Shown in pieces: positions 21,559-33,376 of a stretch of DNA of 64,000 bases. Location: positions 231,001-295,000 of the forward strand of contig CAUJNA010002179.1 of NCBI GenBank assembly GCA_963377175.1, written 5' to 3'. The position numbers and the translations under genes were made by a program. The notes beneath the pieces were generated by a model. The model searched no databases. It was not told the origin of the DNA and saw only the letters and a list, made by a program, of their open reading frames with translations. Source of the stretch: Effrenium voratum. Its lineage: Eukaryota; Sar; Dinophyceae; Suessiales; Symbiodiniaceae. Each line of letters begins with the position of its first letter. The first letter of the stretch is position 1.

Positions 21559-21686
21559 GTTGACCCCGGATTAATCAACCCCTGTTATTAATATGGAGGT
21601 GTCCCTGGTTTTAGTGGGGATTTATCACTGTTGGAGGGGAACACCCCCATATTGAGAAACAGGGGTTTATTCATCCGGGGTCAACA
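21559..21686 (+). mobile_element. family B element
   Basis: GTTGACCCCGGATTAATCAA ... TTTATTCATCCGGGGTCAAC, with a second inner pair ATATGGAGGTGTCCC / GGGGAACACCCCCATAT. Confidence 0.9.
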
Positions 21687-21800
21687 TTAAACATGTCAGG
21701 GATGTAAATTTAAAACAATGCTCCTGAAGGGACCCACTGTCAGGTGCCATGTTAGTTGGAGGGAGGGTAAGACGGACAAAAAAAGATGTAAGTCAACTAG

Positions 21801-21906
21801 GTCCTCCAGTAGAGGTTAGAATAAGGGTACCGTTTTTTCTGTACTCTATTTTAGTAGGGGAACCCTCCCCCAAAAAAGGTGAGAGAAAGGCACTACTGGG
21901 GGACCG
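21801..21906 (+). mobile_element. family A introner
   Basis: CTAG|GTCCTCCAGTAGAGG ... CACTACTGGGGGACCGAG. The terminal CCTAG has become CCGAG but AG is kept. Confidence 0.8.
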
Positions 21907-21968
21907 AGTCAACGTAGCGGCACTGGGCGCCGAGCTCTTCACACCAGGGCCCCAAGGACCAAGTGCGG
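21907..21968 (+). CDS. candidate short exon after a family A element
   Basis: 2 nt plus 20 codons (NVAALGAELFTPGPQGPSA), then GCG|GTCCCT. Good G/C third bases. If the donor is not used, TGA follows at 21986-21988. Confidence 0.45.
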
Positions 21969-22349
21969 TCCCTCAGATCCGAATGTGATTGCTGCAAAAC
22001 GGTCCAGTCATAGGAAACGACTCCCAGGCATAGATTCCGTTTAAACAACCCAAGGAGAAAATATGTCCAGTCATAGCTTCCAAGCAAAACACCACAACAG
22101 CAAAACATTAACAATTTAGGAAACACATTCATTTCAGCAAATGGAAGAAAATCGGCGATTTCGAACGTCTCACACGAAGGAAGGAATCTATTGGTGGAAT
22201 GTAGGACCACATCTCGCGTCTGGGTAAGGGGACAACTTCTTCCCATGGGTTGGAATGGTGCCGTCTACTTTCACGGTTTTAAACTTTGGGGTTCTTGGGG
22301 TGCTACTTACTTGGATGTTCCCACGTAGGTTGTAGCCAAGGTAGCCTCA

Positions 22350-22410
22350 CTTCCTGAGTGGATTGGCCCAAACACATTTCTTTGTTTACCGCTAAAATGG
22401 TCTTGTCCTG
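22350..22410 (+). mobile_element. family H element
   Basis: CTCACTTCCTGAGTGGATTGG ... TTTACCGCTAAAATGGTCTTG. Confidence 0.65.
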
Positions 22411-22832
22411 GGCCAGGAAAACAAAAGCCCGTGGGAAAGAAAGAACGGGCTGTTTGGTTGGTCGATTCAAGGCAGCGACCCACGGTGTCTTGGCAAGAAT
22501 TTCAGATTTGGGTCCATGACAAAATCGGGAACTCCCAAAACATGACAACGATTTCCGCTTGCTTTCCCTTCAAACCAACCCAAAAAATGCTCCATGCAAG
22601 CCTCAACAAGCCACCCATGTTCGACCGCTTGTTGTGGTCTGGTCGTTGCCGAGCGCCTTCGTTTGCTCTTCCATGGGCCCCCTTTCCGGATGCTTTGAAC
22701 CGGAAACCCAACCTACAACCGTAGGGAAGACAGCGGAGTTTTCCATGGAACAAAAAGAGCATGATAGTTGACCATCCCACGCCTGCCACACAAAACACAA
22801 CTGGTAAATTCCAGCCTCGGTTGCCCCCATAG

Positions 22833-23017
22833 TGTCAATCATCCGGGGGAAGCTCCTAAAGCTTGCCCGAAAGGCCTATCACCTGTTGTTTGCGCGTTCT
22901 TTTTGTCAAAGGGAAGCAAACCCGTTGATTGCGAATCCTAACCATCCCGTACAAGGAATGTTCAGCCATGCTTCGCGGACAGAAAATGGTGCGTCTTTCT
23001 TGAGAACCCGCAGATAA
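22833..23017 (+). CDS. candidate terminal exon, unknown
   Basis: CTCGGTTGCCCCCATAG| acceptor, 2 nt plus 60 codons and TAA. The peptide begins SIIRGKLLKLARKAYHLLFA and is basic, without obvious domains. An internal GT (CCC|GTACAAG) could shorten it. Confidence 0.55.
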
Positions 23018-23731
23018 AGGGAAAACCGCCGTGGGCGGGGTGACTCCACAATTTAAGACGCACTCATTGGCTCATGTCTGGGCACACCAAAGAAAATACT
23101 CTCTGTTTCTGTTTGGTATATCGCCAACCTTGAATTAAAACATATTTCCTCAGAGCACCATCTTTCAAGCTAAATAACCTTTCCATATGTACAAAGCCGA
23201 GTGATTCCATTGTGTTTCACAGTGTGGTAGTTGAAAACAAGCACTTGTTTGGGTTCCTTCTTCCCTTGAACGTGTGTCAACCTTAAAACATATGATTTGT
23301 GCTTTGAGACAGGGGTCCTTCTCTCAGAACCGTCGGAAAAACAGACTTAGCACCCACCTGTTGGTTGATTTTCAGGGCCCCTCCCCCAAGAAAAGTCGAA
23401 GCAAGGATATGCACCCTGAATTCACGGAAATCACCCCAAAAATTTGAGCAACAACCCATCGTTAGAAGAAGATATCAATATCCAGGGGGACATGACTGCC
23501 CCAAACCTGGCGCTACCCCCGTTCATGACCCTCTTTCTCCCGTTTTCCCCGACCCCTGCGGCTCCCCCCCCCAAAGCAAAAACCAAGAAGCCCACGGCCG
23601 GGAGGTTTTTGTTTTCTCCGCCCGCCCGCCCGGGAAAAGCGGCGGCTCGGCGGAACGCGCGGAGCGCGGAGCGCGTTCCAGCGCTCGGGGCCGGGGGCTC
23701 CGGCCAGGGATCGCCGGCGCGCTCCTTGCAG

Positions 23732-23814
23732 GTGCCCCGGTACTCCAAGTCCCGGACGGTCGCCTCGAGCCGAACGGAGCGGAAGCGGAGGCGAGCGGAG
23801 GCGAGCGAGCGGAG
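23732..23814 (+). CDS. candidate exon inside a very GC-rich island
   Basis: GCTCCTTGCAG| acceptor, 2 nt plus 27 codons (APVLQVPDGRLEPNGAEAEA start), then GGAG|GTCTCC. More than half the codons begin with G, typical of a sense frame. The island 23560-23880 is open in most frames on both strands, so this is a best guess. Confidence 0.5.
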
Positions 23815-23938
23815 GTCTCCGGACGGAGGTCTCCGGTCCTTTTCGTGGGGAAAGAATGGCCCGGTGAAAAGGGGTCTATGTTTGACCCCCCATATGTCCA
23901 GAGCTGAGGCCTCATGTAGATCTATCCGCGTGTGTCTA

Positions 23939-24029
23939 CCTGGAGTCTCCTTCTGACACTTTAGAAATGGGGTCCATGACCCCCTTATTTTGGGTGACCC
24001 CATTTTTTTAGGGTCATGGAGACTCCAGG
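23939..24029 (+). mobile_element. family C element
   Basis: CCTGGAGTCTCC ... GGAGACTCCAGG foldback of about 90 bp with the inner pair GGGTCCATGACCC / GGGTCATGG. Confidence 0.9.
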
Positions 24030-24125
24030 TCGATTTTGGGTGTCACCCTATGTCCAGTGACAAATTCCCGTTAAACCAACATAGGTTTCCCTACCTAAAT
24101 CCACACTCCTATGGTAGAATGGTTC

Positions 24126-24218
24126 CCTGGAGTCTCCTTCTGACCCTTTAAAAATGGTCCATGACCCCCTTATTTTGGGTCATGACCAACCATGTGTGTA
24201 GGGTCATGGAGACTCCAG
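24126..24218 (+). mobile_element. family C element
   Basis: CCTGGAGTCTCCTTCTGACCC ... AGGGTCATGGAGACTCCAG. The region around it repeats the flank of the previous copy (CCCTATGTCCAGTGACAAAT), so the two copies look like a local duplication. Confidence 0.9.
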
Positions 24219-24559
24219 CTCGATTTTGGGTATCTGTGTTTGGACCCGCCCACCCTATGTCCAGTGACAAATGCCCGTTAAAACCAATATAGGAAAACCT
24301 AAATCCACATGCCTAAGCAACTGGAAGTCGTGCTATGGTTATCTATGGCTGAGGATTCCCCAAGCCCAAAAGCAGCGATCGGAAAGGGTCAAGGACATGG
24401 GTGGCGGTTTGTTGCAATTTCCCTGGCACTGAACGCAAAAAGTGCCCATCTCTTTTAGGGTGGGGGGGCCGGGCCCCTCCAAAGTGGCTTAATCCCCACA
24501 TTAAAAAAAGGAAGAAACAACAACAACAAAGTGGCTTAATCCCCACAAAAAAAAAGAAG

Positions 24560-24777
24560 CAAAACGTCAAAATCCCTTTGGTACGGACCAAATTCAACCT
24601 GTGCCCATCTTGGTGCCACCGATCGACTTTCCTCGGGGCCGCGCCACGGGTGGGCTGTACTGCCAGCTCGAGGACTCGCTCCAGCTGCCCAGGAGCCTGC
24701 GAGTCAACAACCCGCCGGCGGGCGATTTTTGGGTCGGAGCCCCCGGCTCCATCATGTCTCGTTGGGCCGAGCAATAG
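24560..24777 (+). CDS. terminal exon, unknown protein
   Basis: AAGAAG| then 2 nt plus 71 codons and TAG. The core has over 80% G/C third bases. The peptide reads PILVPPIDFPRGRATGGLYC, then LPRSLRVNNPPAGDFWVGAP, ending MSRWAEQ. It looks like the end of a globular enzyme-type domain, but I cannot name it. The acceptor tract is poor (A-rich), so the true start may differ. Confidence 0.6.
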
Positions 24778-25409
24778 AAACATGGGTCAAAATCCAAATC
24801 GTACCCCCAAATGAACATCCCAATCCCCACTCAAATAGACGAAAATGGGTGGTGCACCTACCACGGAATGGTACCATTGGTTTTTATCCATAGCCACATC
24901 CTTGCTGGTGCTCAGTAGGGAATTAAAGGAAACCATAATATAGGGATGGTTGATATAGGGGTTATTCCAACTCATTCCCTGCCTATCGAACATTGGGGAT
25001 GCTTGGTCACGTTAGTTGTTGGTGACCTAGGCTATAGCCTCCACTTGCCCTCCCAATTTCTCCAGAAAAAGCAATGGCCCAAATAGTGTTGGCTTAATGG
25101 AAACCACCTACGAAAAGGAGCTGAAGCAGGTGCTTCTTCCCATAGTTCCACTAGCCTTCGTCCTTAGCCGGCACAGATCAAACAGGGGTCCACACGAAAA
25201 AAAAGGACCGTAGAGGACTGGCACGCCCCAACAAAACCCCCAATTGTGAATCCAGTTCCCCATTATTGCACCGAAAAGAAGTGGGGGGGCTCCCGATTTT
25301 ACAGCGTGCCAAAAAACAACAGCAACCTGGGCCCAGATCCCGCCGAACTGCAACTGCTAAAGAAAGTGCCATGGCCAAAGCTCCTGATATGGCCTAGGGT
25401 CATGGCTCC

Positions 25410-25540
25410 CTCGCTCTCTCTCGCTCTCTCCCTCGCTCTCTCTCGCTCTCACTCTCTCTCTCGCTCTGTTTCTCTCTCTCTCTCTCTCTTTTTCTCTCTC
25501 TCTCTCTCTCTCACTCTCTCTCTCTTTCTCTCTTATATAT
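25410..25540 (+). repeat. (CT)n microsatellite followed by (TA)n
   Basis: Imperfect CTCTCT/CTCGCT run to about 25532, then ATATATA to 25570. The protein-like frames over it are artefacts. Confidence 0.95.
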
Positions 25541-25589
25541 ATAAATAGTATATATTTATATATATATATTTTTCTTCGCTCTTCGGGCA

Positions 25590-26045
25590 AAGTGCGTCAC
25601 GCGCGCTGCGTGTAGGGGTCGTCTCGACACACGTAGCACGACTCTCCGCGGAACCATTTTTTGGCGTTGGCACAATCCCCGACTTCCACATCCGAGGCTC
25701 CATTCGTCCATTGAAGGCCCCGGCAATTGAGCTGCGAGACCAACGCCTGCATCGCCTTGACCCCTGGTCAGGATAGGAACTGAGATGACAGACAGTGCAG
25801 CTCGAACAGCCGATCTTTCAGACCCTCCCGAGGAGGCTGAATCAGCTGGACCGTGACCACTTTGGGCTTCTGCGCACTCCTGCTCGGCGATGAAAACCAG
25901 ACGCTCGATCCGCGGGCTCGCGAGTGCGTGGAGGACTGCAGGTCACGATTCCCTGCATTGTGATATTTTTTGAAGATTCTCACTACCCGGTGGATGACCA
26001 TCCCCGTTAACCCCAAGTAAAGGAAGCAGTCCAAAGTGACCATGG
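25590..26045. other. coding-like block open on both strands
   Basis: Minus: 25763 to 25602 gives a Cys-containing tail (VKAMQALVSQLNCRGLQWTN; later KKWFRGESCYVCRDD) with a stop. Plus: 25618-25778 gives FGVGTIPDFHIRGSIRPLKA, and 25848-25940 gives FCALLLGDENQTLDPRAREC before GCAG|GTCACG. Both are convincing. Real exons are likely but the strand is open. Confidence 0.45.
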
Positions 26046-26444
26046 CTCATATGAAGGTAGGTATAAATGAGGGCTTTGTTTCTCTCGGCGTTAGGGCGGG
26101 CAACCCCTTCGCTACCTAACACAATGCTTCCAGTGATGGCTTTAGGAACCCGAGGACACTACTACGTAAACTTAGAGGTAAGGATTGCGAGCACTACCTG
26201 TAGCAGTGGCAACACACATGGCAACAAAATTCTGTCCCTGACCCCCAATGGATTGCCGTGGGGGGAAAACACACAAACAAAATAATTGGCACTTCTTTTT
26301 GGGGAAACCACATAAATCATAGTTACTTGGCACCTACTGGCACTCGTTTTGTTTGGGTGGCTCCTTCTTAAGAGGCCCGACCCCCCCACAAAAAAAAAAC
26401 ACAAAGGGCTCGCAACCAACAAAGGCCCAGGCCGCCTGCCTTAG

Positions 26445-26585
26445 ATTCGTCTCGACTCAACTCTCAACTCGCGGCGAGCGCGCCGGGACTTGGGCTTGAA
26501 GGGTACAGCGTGCAACTGGTCGCAGACCTGGCGCCGCGCCGATTTGGCGCGCGGATTCCGATTTGGAAATCGCCGGCAACCGCAG
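26445..26585 (+). CDS. candidate internal exon, unknown
   Basis: CCGCCTGCCTTAG| acceptor, 2 nt plus 46 codons plus 1 nt, CCGCAG|GTGATT donor. The peptide contains GLGLEGYSVQLVADLAPRRF. The minus strand is also open. Confidence 0.55.
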
Positions 26586-28345
26586 GTGATTGGGCGGCCA
26601 AACTTCACTGGTGGGTCTGGTGTGTCCCTAAGCCTTGGAAATGGGCACCAAAAAAAATGTAACCGGGTGTAACCTTCGAAATGGGTCAACCTTGCCTAGG
26701 GGCGGTCGTCTGAGCAACTTTTGGGGAGCCATTTCTGGGGAGCAACCCCTGGGGAGCAAGCCCTGGCAAAGTGCGGGCCGCGGTGCTAGGGGTACCTTCC
26801 CCATTCTTTCCAGGGATCCTTCTTTCTAGGAAACCTTCTTTGAATCCCAGGGAAAACGGATGCGGTTTTTGAGAAGAACGATGGTTGAAAAGAATGGTTG
26901 GAATCCTCCCTTAGAATGGTGAACCCCCTGTTCGCTGGTAGTTGTTTGGAGGGAAACCAAAAGGAAACAATCTTTTTGATTCAAAAGAACCAGATGGTTG
27001 AATCAACCCCTGGAGAGGTGTCACGTTTTTGACTCACTGAGCTCTTGGCCCGGTCCACGTACTGCAGGTGCCCCGTATCTGGGTGCTGCAGACCTCGGCG
27101 CGGAAGCCTTGCTGGGGCCTTCTGGGCCGTGCTGAAAGACTTACCTTGACCCGTGGGGCTAAACCAAAACTAAAGCTTTCAGATTCTGATTCATATTCAT
27201 GTCTAGTCAACCCTATGTTGAACAAAATCTTGGAGGACTGTCGATTCATACACGCCTTTTTGATTATTCCCCTCCAACTCATTGTGGAAGCCACACAACA
27301 TGCTTCGCCCCGAGAAACGTTGGACAGGACTTGCGGGCTACGTCCTTCCTCAAATTGGGACCGCAGGGGCGAGAATCACATTTTTCTCTCTCCGGTTTCT
27401 CACCCATGCGAAACCAATATCCCCTGGTTGATCAATAACCTGCATTTTCCAAAGTCCCCTGGAAAAATGAGAAACTACTACCAGTAGTGATAGATTCCCT
27501 TTAAACGCAAATGGAAGAGGGGTGAAAACCAAAATGGACCCAAAAAGGGGTCCGCCCCAAAAGAGGATTCCTCCTAAAAATGGATGGGATTGGGGTCCCG
27601 CTACCTTTTGGATGATCAATCAAGGGGGTGTCGCTTTTTAGGTGGGAACTGAATCACCCTTGCAGCCCTCTCAATCTCAGGGATAATTGCCCCTGGTTTG
27701 TGGCAAACCCGCCCCAGGTGGGAATTGACAGTTCCACTGTGACTTGGGCCGCGGCCCCCGAACAGTCGCCACCAACGGGACGACCGTTTTAGTGCTTGAT
27801 CCGACTTTGTCGCAATCCGCTGTTGGTGGGGGTAGTTTCAAGTGACGCCCTCTCAATCCGGGCGTATCATCGGGGAAGACCGAGCGGGAAAATGAGGATC
27901 AATACGTACGCTAAGCCCAGCATCTTGCTGCTTTGAATCCAGGAGTGGGGTCTCAAAGATAAAGCATTTGCTTAAGTTCTCTGGACTGATCGATTTCCTC
28001 TAAACCAAAGGGAACATAAAAAGACATTATGAAAGGCACATCGAAGATTGCTATCAAGCAAGTTCTAAAACAATGCACACACCAAAGGGGGAAGTCCTGA
28101 TTTTCCGTTCATTGCCTATGAGTGGTCAATAGGGGTCGCGATAGGATTTGGATGCTTCGTCCCGTGATAGGTTGCATTTCAAGCCATGGAACAGTAAACC
28201 ATATGTTTTGAGCTTCTGGTTGGTTTGGGGCCTGCTGGTTTCAAGGTGCGAGTCCCCATCTATTCCAAATGGCTGTGTCGTTTGTTGAGGTGCCTTTTTG
28301 AAACCAAGAGGAAAAACCATTGCGCCATTGTAAACCGTCCTACAA
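26586..28345. other. mostly intronic, one weak exon
   Basis: Near 27067 a CGTACTGCAG|GTGCCCCG junction starts a + frame (APYLGAADLGAEALLG). The same bases on - end at TCA|GTGAGT. Fragments of the CCCATTCTT element lie near 26800-26905. Nothing firm from 27500 to 28300. Confidence 0.4.
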
Positions 28346-28531
28346 GAAAACGCTCCTAAACCCTCAAAATCACCTCAAAAGTTGGCTCTTGCCCCCAACA
28401 AAAATATGAGTGAAGTCCTTTTTTTTTGGTGGATAGTTTGAGGGTCCTCAAAATCCCCTCAAAAGTTGGTTCTTGCCCCCAACAAATAGGAGTAAATTCC
28501 TTCTTTTAGTGGATTGTTTGAGGGTCCGGGC
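28346..28531 (+). mobile_element. two family I elements in tandem
   Basis: Two units share CTCAAAAGTTGGnTCTTGCCCCCAAC and end in TTTGAGGGTCC (28439-28449 and 28522-28532). Confidence 0.7.
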
Positions 28532-28584
28532 ACTCCAAAATGGCTCGGAACACGGCGCTCCTATTCATTTCGGGCCCCGGGCAG

Positions 28585-28689
28585 ATGACTTTGGACTCTT
28601 GGAACAGCTCCCGGAGTTTGCGCATGGTCTGCCAAGGGAGCGCCTCGAGCCCAACGTGGGGGAAGACGACCACCGACTTCCCGGAATTT
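28585..28689 (+). CDS. candidate internal exon, unknown
   Basis: TTTCGGGCCCCGGGCAG| then 2 nt, 34 codons and 1 nt, AATTT|GTATGG. Acidic peptide (DFGLLEQLPEFAHGLPRERL start). A minus frame of the same bases (PWQTMRKLRELFQESK) has 83% G/C third bases and is equally attractive. Confidence 0.4.
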
Positions 28690-30052
28690 GTATGGGCCCA
28701 GAAATTTTACTGGGGTCCCCGAGAAAAAGTCGGTGGCGGTTCATGGCCACCACTTTTTGGTGGGTGGTTGGACCCGACATGGTAAGTTCGGTGGCGAACT
28801 TTGCCTATCCACTGTTGGTGGTGGTTACCCTTTTTTAATCATGGCAGTTCAAACGCCCAAGGATTTATCTGCATCCAACATGGAAACTTAGTCACGGTGT
28901 GATAAAAAGAACAGTAGATGGGTGGTCCAATAGGGTTCAACCCTTGCCCCCATTGAAGGAATGCTTGCCCAGGACCCAATTTAGATGATGAGCTCATCCT
29001 GAACAATACACAATGCTGGCTATATTCACCCAACGATTTTTTTACATGGTCGTTTGCGAATCCCAGGGCAGTGCTACCTCGTGAATTGAACACTTCTCGG
29101 TTGGTCATGTGGGTGCCCTTGAGTGGAAGCCCAGGATTAACATTCTTGTTGATTTGCTTTGGGTCGCAACCCGTGTTCAAGGCAATCCGGAAGACATTTG
29201 TTGGTGGAAGCAGACGCCTTCTTGCCACAACTACTTCTCCGGGGTCAGCAGGGTGAGGCAAACCCCTGTTCTACCTCCTGTTGGCGATAACAACATGTTC
29301 AATATCCAGTGGGTTGCACATCTCCTGCTTAAACAACTTCGGGTTCACCGTTTCGCCCAACTGTTGGCTTTCTTTAGCCAGAGTCTGGTTTTCAGGTGCC
29401 TTGTGCCGCTCCCTTTTGGGGCGGGTCACCGACCTGCTTGACCCTAAGCCAACCAAAAAAAAAAGGGGTCGCCCTCAGAAGACGAACCGCCCTTGGTTTG
29501 GGAGCTTGGCGGATGGCATCTGTGGGGACAACACACACCAACAAGACCAACACTCGAGACTTGAGGAATTCTGAGACCTGATCCCAGGTACAGCACTCGC
29601 CATTTACCTGGCTGCTCTTGACCCCTCTGCTGGCCCTCCAATGAAGACCCCGAAGGGGCGAAAAACACAGGGAGTCCTTTTGGTGGGTGATGCTTGAAGG
29701 GCCCGTGTCTAAATGCTTACGCTTGATTTCGTGCAAACCAAAGTTGTGTGTTTCTCAAAATGGCGAACCTCTAAAAATGGTCTGATTCCTTTTGCTTCGG
29801 CTTTTTCGCACCATCTCAGAATTTCCTCAAACATTTCGCTTTTGCTCCAAAATTATAGGATGAAATCCCTTCTTTCGGTAGTTTGAGGGTCCAGGCTCCG
29901 TTTTGTGGGAGAACGCCCCGTCCCAAGTGGATCATCGATCCCTGGGCTGTCCGCGCCAGAAGGCCCAGCATGATGAGGCACCCCAGAAGGCCCACCACGA
30001 GCTCCAGAAAGCTGGCAGGGAATTGGTGAATTTCCGTGGTTATAAGCACTAG

Positions 30053-30170
30053 GTCCTCCAGTAGAGAGGTTGGAATAAGGGTACCAACTTTTTTCTGTAG
30101 TCTATCTTAGTAGGGGAACCCTCCCAACCAAAAAAGGGGTGAGAAAGGGCACCAATTGCTGGGGACCTAG
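30053..30170 (+). mobile_element. family A element
   Basis: CTAG|GTCCTCCAGTAGAGAGGTTGG ... TTGCTGGGGACCTAG. Confidence 0.85.
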
Positions 30171-30611
30171 AAGAGGAGGTGCGGGATGCACCCACGCTTG
30201 GTTTTGATGGGAGTCCCAAAACCCCGAACAAACGGCCTGGTGCTTCACTCAACTCACCTCGTGCCTTGGATTTCCCTTAGGGACAAGTCGAGTCAGTGCT
30301 TCCAGTTGCGGGCCCCAAGCGAATTTAAATTCCCTGGCGTGTTTTCTTAATCTGCTTATTCTGCTTCTTCGTCTTCTTCTTCTTTTTCTTGTGCTTTTCT
30401 CTCTTTTTTTGGTGGGGGAGGGGGTAGGACACGCATAATCCATCTTGGCATCCCGGAAAGGGTTGTTTAGTGATAATCGACTGCCGTTGTAGTTCGAGGG
30501 GTTAACTTCATCGTTCTTTTCAAAGATCCTTCTTTGCAGAAAAACAACACACCCAGGGAAACTCCTATAAAGAACAATGGTTGAAGAAAATGGGGAGTGC
30601 ACCCCTACCTA

Positions 30612-30695
30612 ACCCCTCAACATCCTCTCAAAAAATGGGCTACCGCCCCCTAAATTACGGGACGGATTCCCCTTTTGTTTGGAAGTTTGAGGGTC
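30612..30695 (+). mobile_element. family I element
   Basis: ACCCCTCAACATCCTCTCAAAA ... AAGTTTGAGGGTCCAG. Confidence 0.65.
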
Positions 30696-30896
30696 CAGGC
30701 AGAAGAAAAAAACTGGCAAGCTGAGAGACTATCCACGGAAGGGACAACCCAAGAGGCAAACCCAACCGCCTACCCGACAAAAGACTGGCCCAAATGGGTG
30801 TACAAGGAAGTCCCCTGGAAAGCTTCATCTAATTTACCATTCGCCCGCCCCCCCCCCCGCTGAAGCCCCTGGACAGTTTGTGGCGTGCCTAATTAA

Positions 30897-30994
30897 ACCC
30901 TCAAAATATTCCAACTCAAAAATGGGATTTTTTTGCAACCCAACATCATGGAATGGGCGAACTCCCTCTCTTTATAGGCAGTTTGAGGGTCCAG
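30897..30994 (+). mobile_element. family I introner
   Basis: AACCCTCAAAATATTCC ... GGCAGTTTGAGGGTCCAG. The AG end is the acceptor of the exon at 30995. Confidence 0.7.
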
Positions 30995-31179
30995 TTGCTT
31001 TACTTGCCAAATCCGCGGCTTGCGGTGGCATCCACCGCACCTGCAAGGCGGGTCTCACAACCGGTGCCACGTCGCCCCGAGTCGGCCTGGCGGAGGGGTG
31101 GCAGAAGGCGGCCATCTTCGCCGCGGCGGCGGAGACAGGCACAGCCTCACAGCGTTTGGAACGGAAAGACTTGCGATCG
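30995..31179 (+). CDS. internal exon between two element families
   Basis: 2 nt plus 61 codons between GGGTCCAG| (family I end) and GATCG|GTGCGA (family J start). The peptide includes KAGLTTGATSPRVGLAEGWQ and an Ala run. About 79% G/C third bases in its core. A minus frame (SFRSKRCEAVPVSAAAAKM) is open, but its acceptor is poorer. Confidence 0.6.
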
Positions 31180-31626
31180 GTGCGATAGGCAGGAATAACC
31201 CCCATAAACCATCCCTTGTCCTTTCAGGGGATTTGTGGCTTGGGAATGCGAAATGGAATGACCCCTATAAAGATCTCAGTGGAGAATGTGGGAATGACCA
31301 CTAAAGAAATCATCCGTTGTGGTTTCCTTGTGGGGAATTTCTGGGTTGGGAATATGAAATGGAATGCGATAGGTAGGGAATGTGAAACAACAGGACTTGC
31401 TGGTCATCCAAAGACTTACTTGTTGGATAGTTTTCAACCAAAGACTAGCTGAATATGAAATAAAATGACCCCGATGTAAACCATGCCACTGGTGGTTTCC
31501 TTTCAGGGGATTTCTGGGTTGGGAATATAAAATGGAATGACCCCGATTTAAACCCCATCCAACTGGTGGTTTCCTTTCAGGGGAAGCTTGGGTTCGTTCC
31601 ATTTCTGCTTCCCTGAGCACCAGCAA
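31180..31626 (+). mobile_element. family J element expanded by internal tandem repeats
   Basis: Starts GTGCGATAGGCAGG and ends CTGAGCACCAGCAAGAAG. Inside are four diverged copies of a unit of about 65-70 bp, GGTTTCCTTTCAGGGGATTT followed by GGGTTGGGAATATnAAATGGAATG. Confidence 0.75.
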
Positions 31627-31641
31627 GAAGAACTACAGTGG

Positions 31642-31759
31642 GCTGTCCGTTTGCTGATGCTAAAAGTTTGTGAAAAACTCGTGGGTTCAATGGGAAACCC
31701 CACCACTAAACCAACCGAAACAAACTAAGAAGCCCAGCGGACAGCTGGGAACCGCTAAG
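31642..31759 (+). mobile_element. family E element
   Basis: GCTGTCCGTTTGCTG ... CAGCTGGGAACCGCTAAG. Confidence 0.65.
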
Positions 31760-31868
31760 CAGCCACAACAAAAGGAATTCAGCAACCATGACTTTGGGTT
31801 GCAATAGCCCTTCTATAAGTTGGCATTTTTGAGGCTTAGGAATATTTAAATTGGGGACTTCTTTCTCA

Positions 31869-31945
31869 CTTCCGACCGAGTGGATCGGCTAAACAAGTCC
31901 GAACTGTTTGTTTACCACTATGGTTCAGACCCAAAAAGTGTTGTA
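31869..31945 (+). mobile_element. family H element
   Basis: CTCACTTCCGACCGAGTGGATCGG ... ACCACTATGGTTCAGACCC, then AAAAAGTG. Confidence 0.6.
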
Positions 31946-32057
31946 CATCTAGGAACATCTTGGACAACAAAATCCGTTGGGCATGGGCAAGATGGGTACG
32001 GCTACCTTGTGAGGCGCTTTCCCCTCAAACCACATGGCCAACTCTGTGGTTCTTCTT

Positions 32058-32128
32058 CAAACTCCCCTCCCCCCACCCCTCCCCCTCCCCTCCCCCCCCC
32101 CGCCTCCCCCCCCCTCCCCCCCCTTTTC
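32058..32128 (+). repeat. C-rich pyrimidine tract
   Basis: Nearly pure CCCCTCCCC sequence leading to the acceptor at 32144. Likely an exaggerated polypyrimidine tract. Confidence 0.85.
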
Positions 32129-32144
32129 CTTGGCCGCGCACAAG

Positions 32145-32341
32145 ACCCACACGGGGCACTCGCATCACTCGATCCATCCTCGAATCCTCGGGCGCCCGGG
32201 CCAAGTAGGTCACCGCGCGCAGCTCCCAGGCGCCGAAGCTCAGACCTCGTCGATGCTTTTGGCGCTGGACCCGCGCTGGGGCACTGCGTGTTTTGGACGC
32301 TGGCATGGGCTTGGAGGACTCAACAGCCAAATGGGCCACAG
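32145..32341 (+). CDS. internal exon, unknown protein
   Basis: Long C/T tract then GCACAAG|; 2 nt plus 65 codons; GGCCACAG|GTGATA. The peptide starts PHGALASLDPSSN and later reads SSDLVDAFGAGPALGHCVFW. On the minus strand FGAWELRAVTYLARAPEDSR is an alternative. Confidence 0.55.
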
Positions 32342-32407
32342 GTGATATCTCCAAAACCCAAGTGCTAGAAAATGAAGCAATTTTACCACACATTTTAAAA
32401 CCAAGCA

Positions 32408-32506
32408 CCTGGAGTCTCCTTCTGACCAGTAAAAAATGGGTCCCTGACCCATTTCCTTATTTTGGGGTAATGACCAACCATTTTTTAAGGATCATGGAGA
32501 CTCCAG
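32408..32506 (+). mobile_element. family C element
   Basis: CCTGGAGTCTCCTTCTGACC ... ATCATGGAGACTCCAGG. Confidence 0.9.
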
Positions 32507-33376
32507 GCAGTTACCACACATTTTGTCCTCCAAATTTGGGCCAAATGCTTGCCTTTGTTTTCTTCCCTATAGTTGTTGGGTGGTTCGCCGAAACGGTTGT
32601 TTGGTGGTTAGTCGGAGGGAGAAACCCCAATCGCGTCCTCTACAAGAACCAGGGACCCGTTCAAACCAATCCAAACCACCAACTAGCGGTTGGGTGACCC
32701 GCCATTTCTACAGCAGGGGCCGCCGCCATTGGCGCTGCGGTTGTGCAGTAAAATCATCCATTTTTAAGGCTCGGAAGGAAACTCCAGGTTGAGAAGTCCC
32801 CTGAGTGGAGTACCAAAACGCCAAGCTTTAACTTACAAATGGGTTGTCGCAACCCAACGCCACTCGGGCAAGGCTTTACAACCCTTGGTATGGGCTCAAA
32901 AGCTGGCTTTGCTTTTTGCAGCCCTACAGTAAATGAGCAGAACCAAAAAAGCAACCAAACACCTAAACACATTCCAACAGTGAACATCAATTCGCCAACT
33001 TTATAAGTTGTAACAGTAACTCACTTCCTATCGAGTGGACTGGCCAAAACAAGTCTGAACTTTCTTTCCACAAAGTTTGAAGTCCATGTCAGGGAGTGAG
33101 GTAACCTAGGCTACCCACGTATAAGTGCCCCGTTTCTAAAAGGGGGAGCCCGAGCTTCCATTTGCTTTAGCCCCTTCCCTCAAAACGAGGGCAAGGGAGA
33201 ATACAACCTACCTGGACCCATCAAACTACTCAGACACAACAATTGCAAAAGGCATTCACCACCCATCGTCTTGGGTTGCATTAACCCATTTTGTAGGGGT
33301 CATTTGAGGGTCAAATATGACACCCACTATTCCGTGGCAGAGGGCATTTCAAGGGTTAACAAGTCTTCTGAACTAG
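32507..33376. other. no confident gene
   Basis: Contains family I remnants (33215-33312), a family H remnant at 33021-33085, and an inverted GGTGGTT/AACCACC-type repeat at 32578-32680 shared with 19812 and 55530. Confidence 0.45.

Noticed and set aside
31180..31626. Repeated 65-70 bp units, considered as a regulatory array
   Set aside because: They sit between the two ends of a family J element and look like internal expansion of it.
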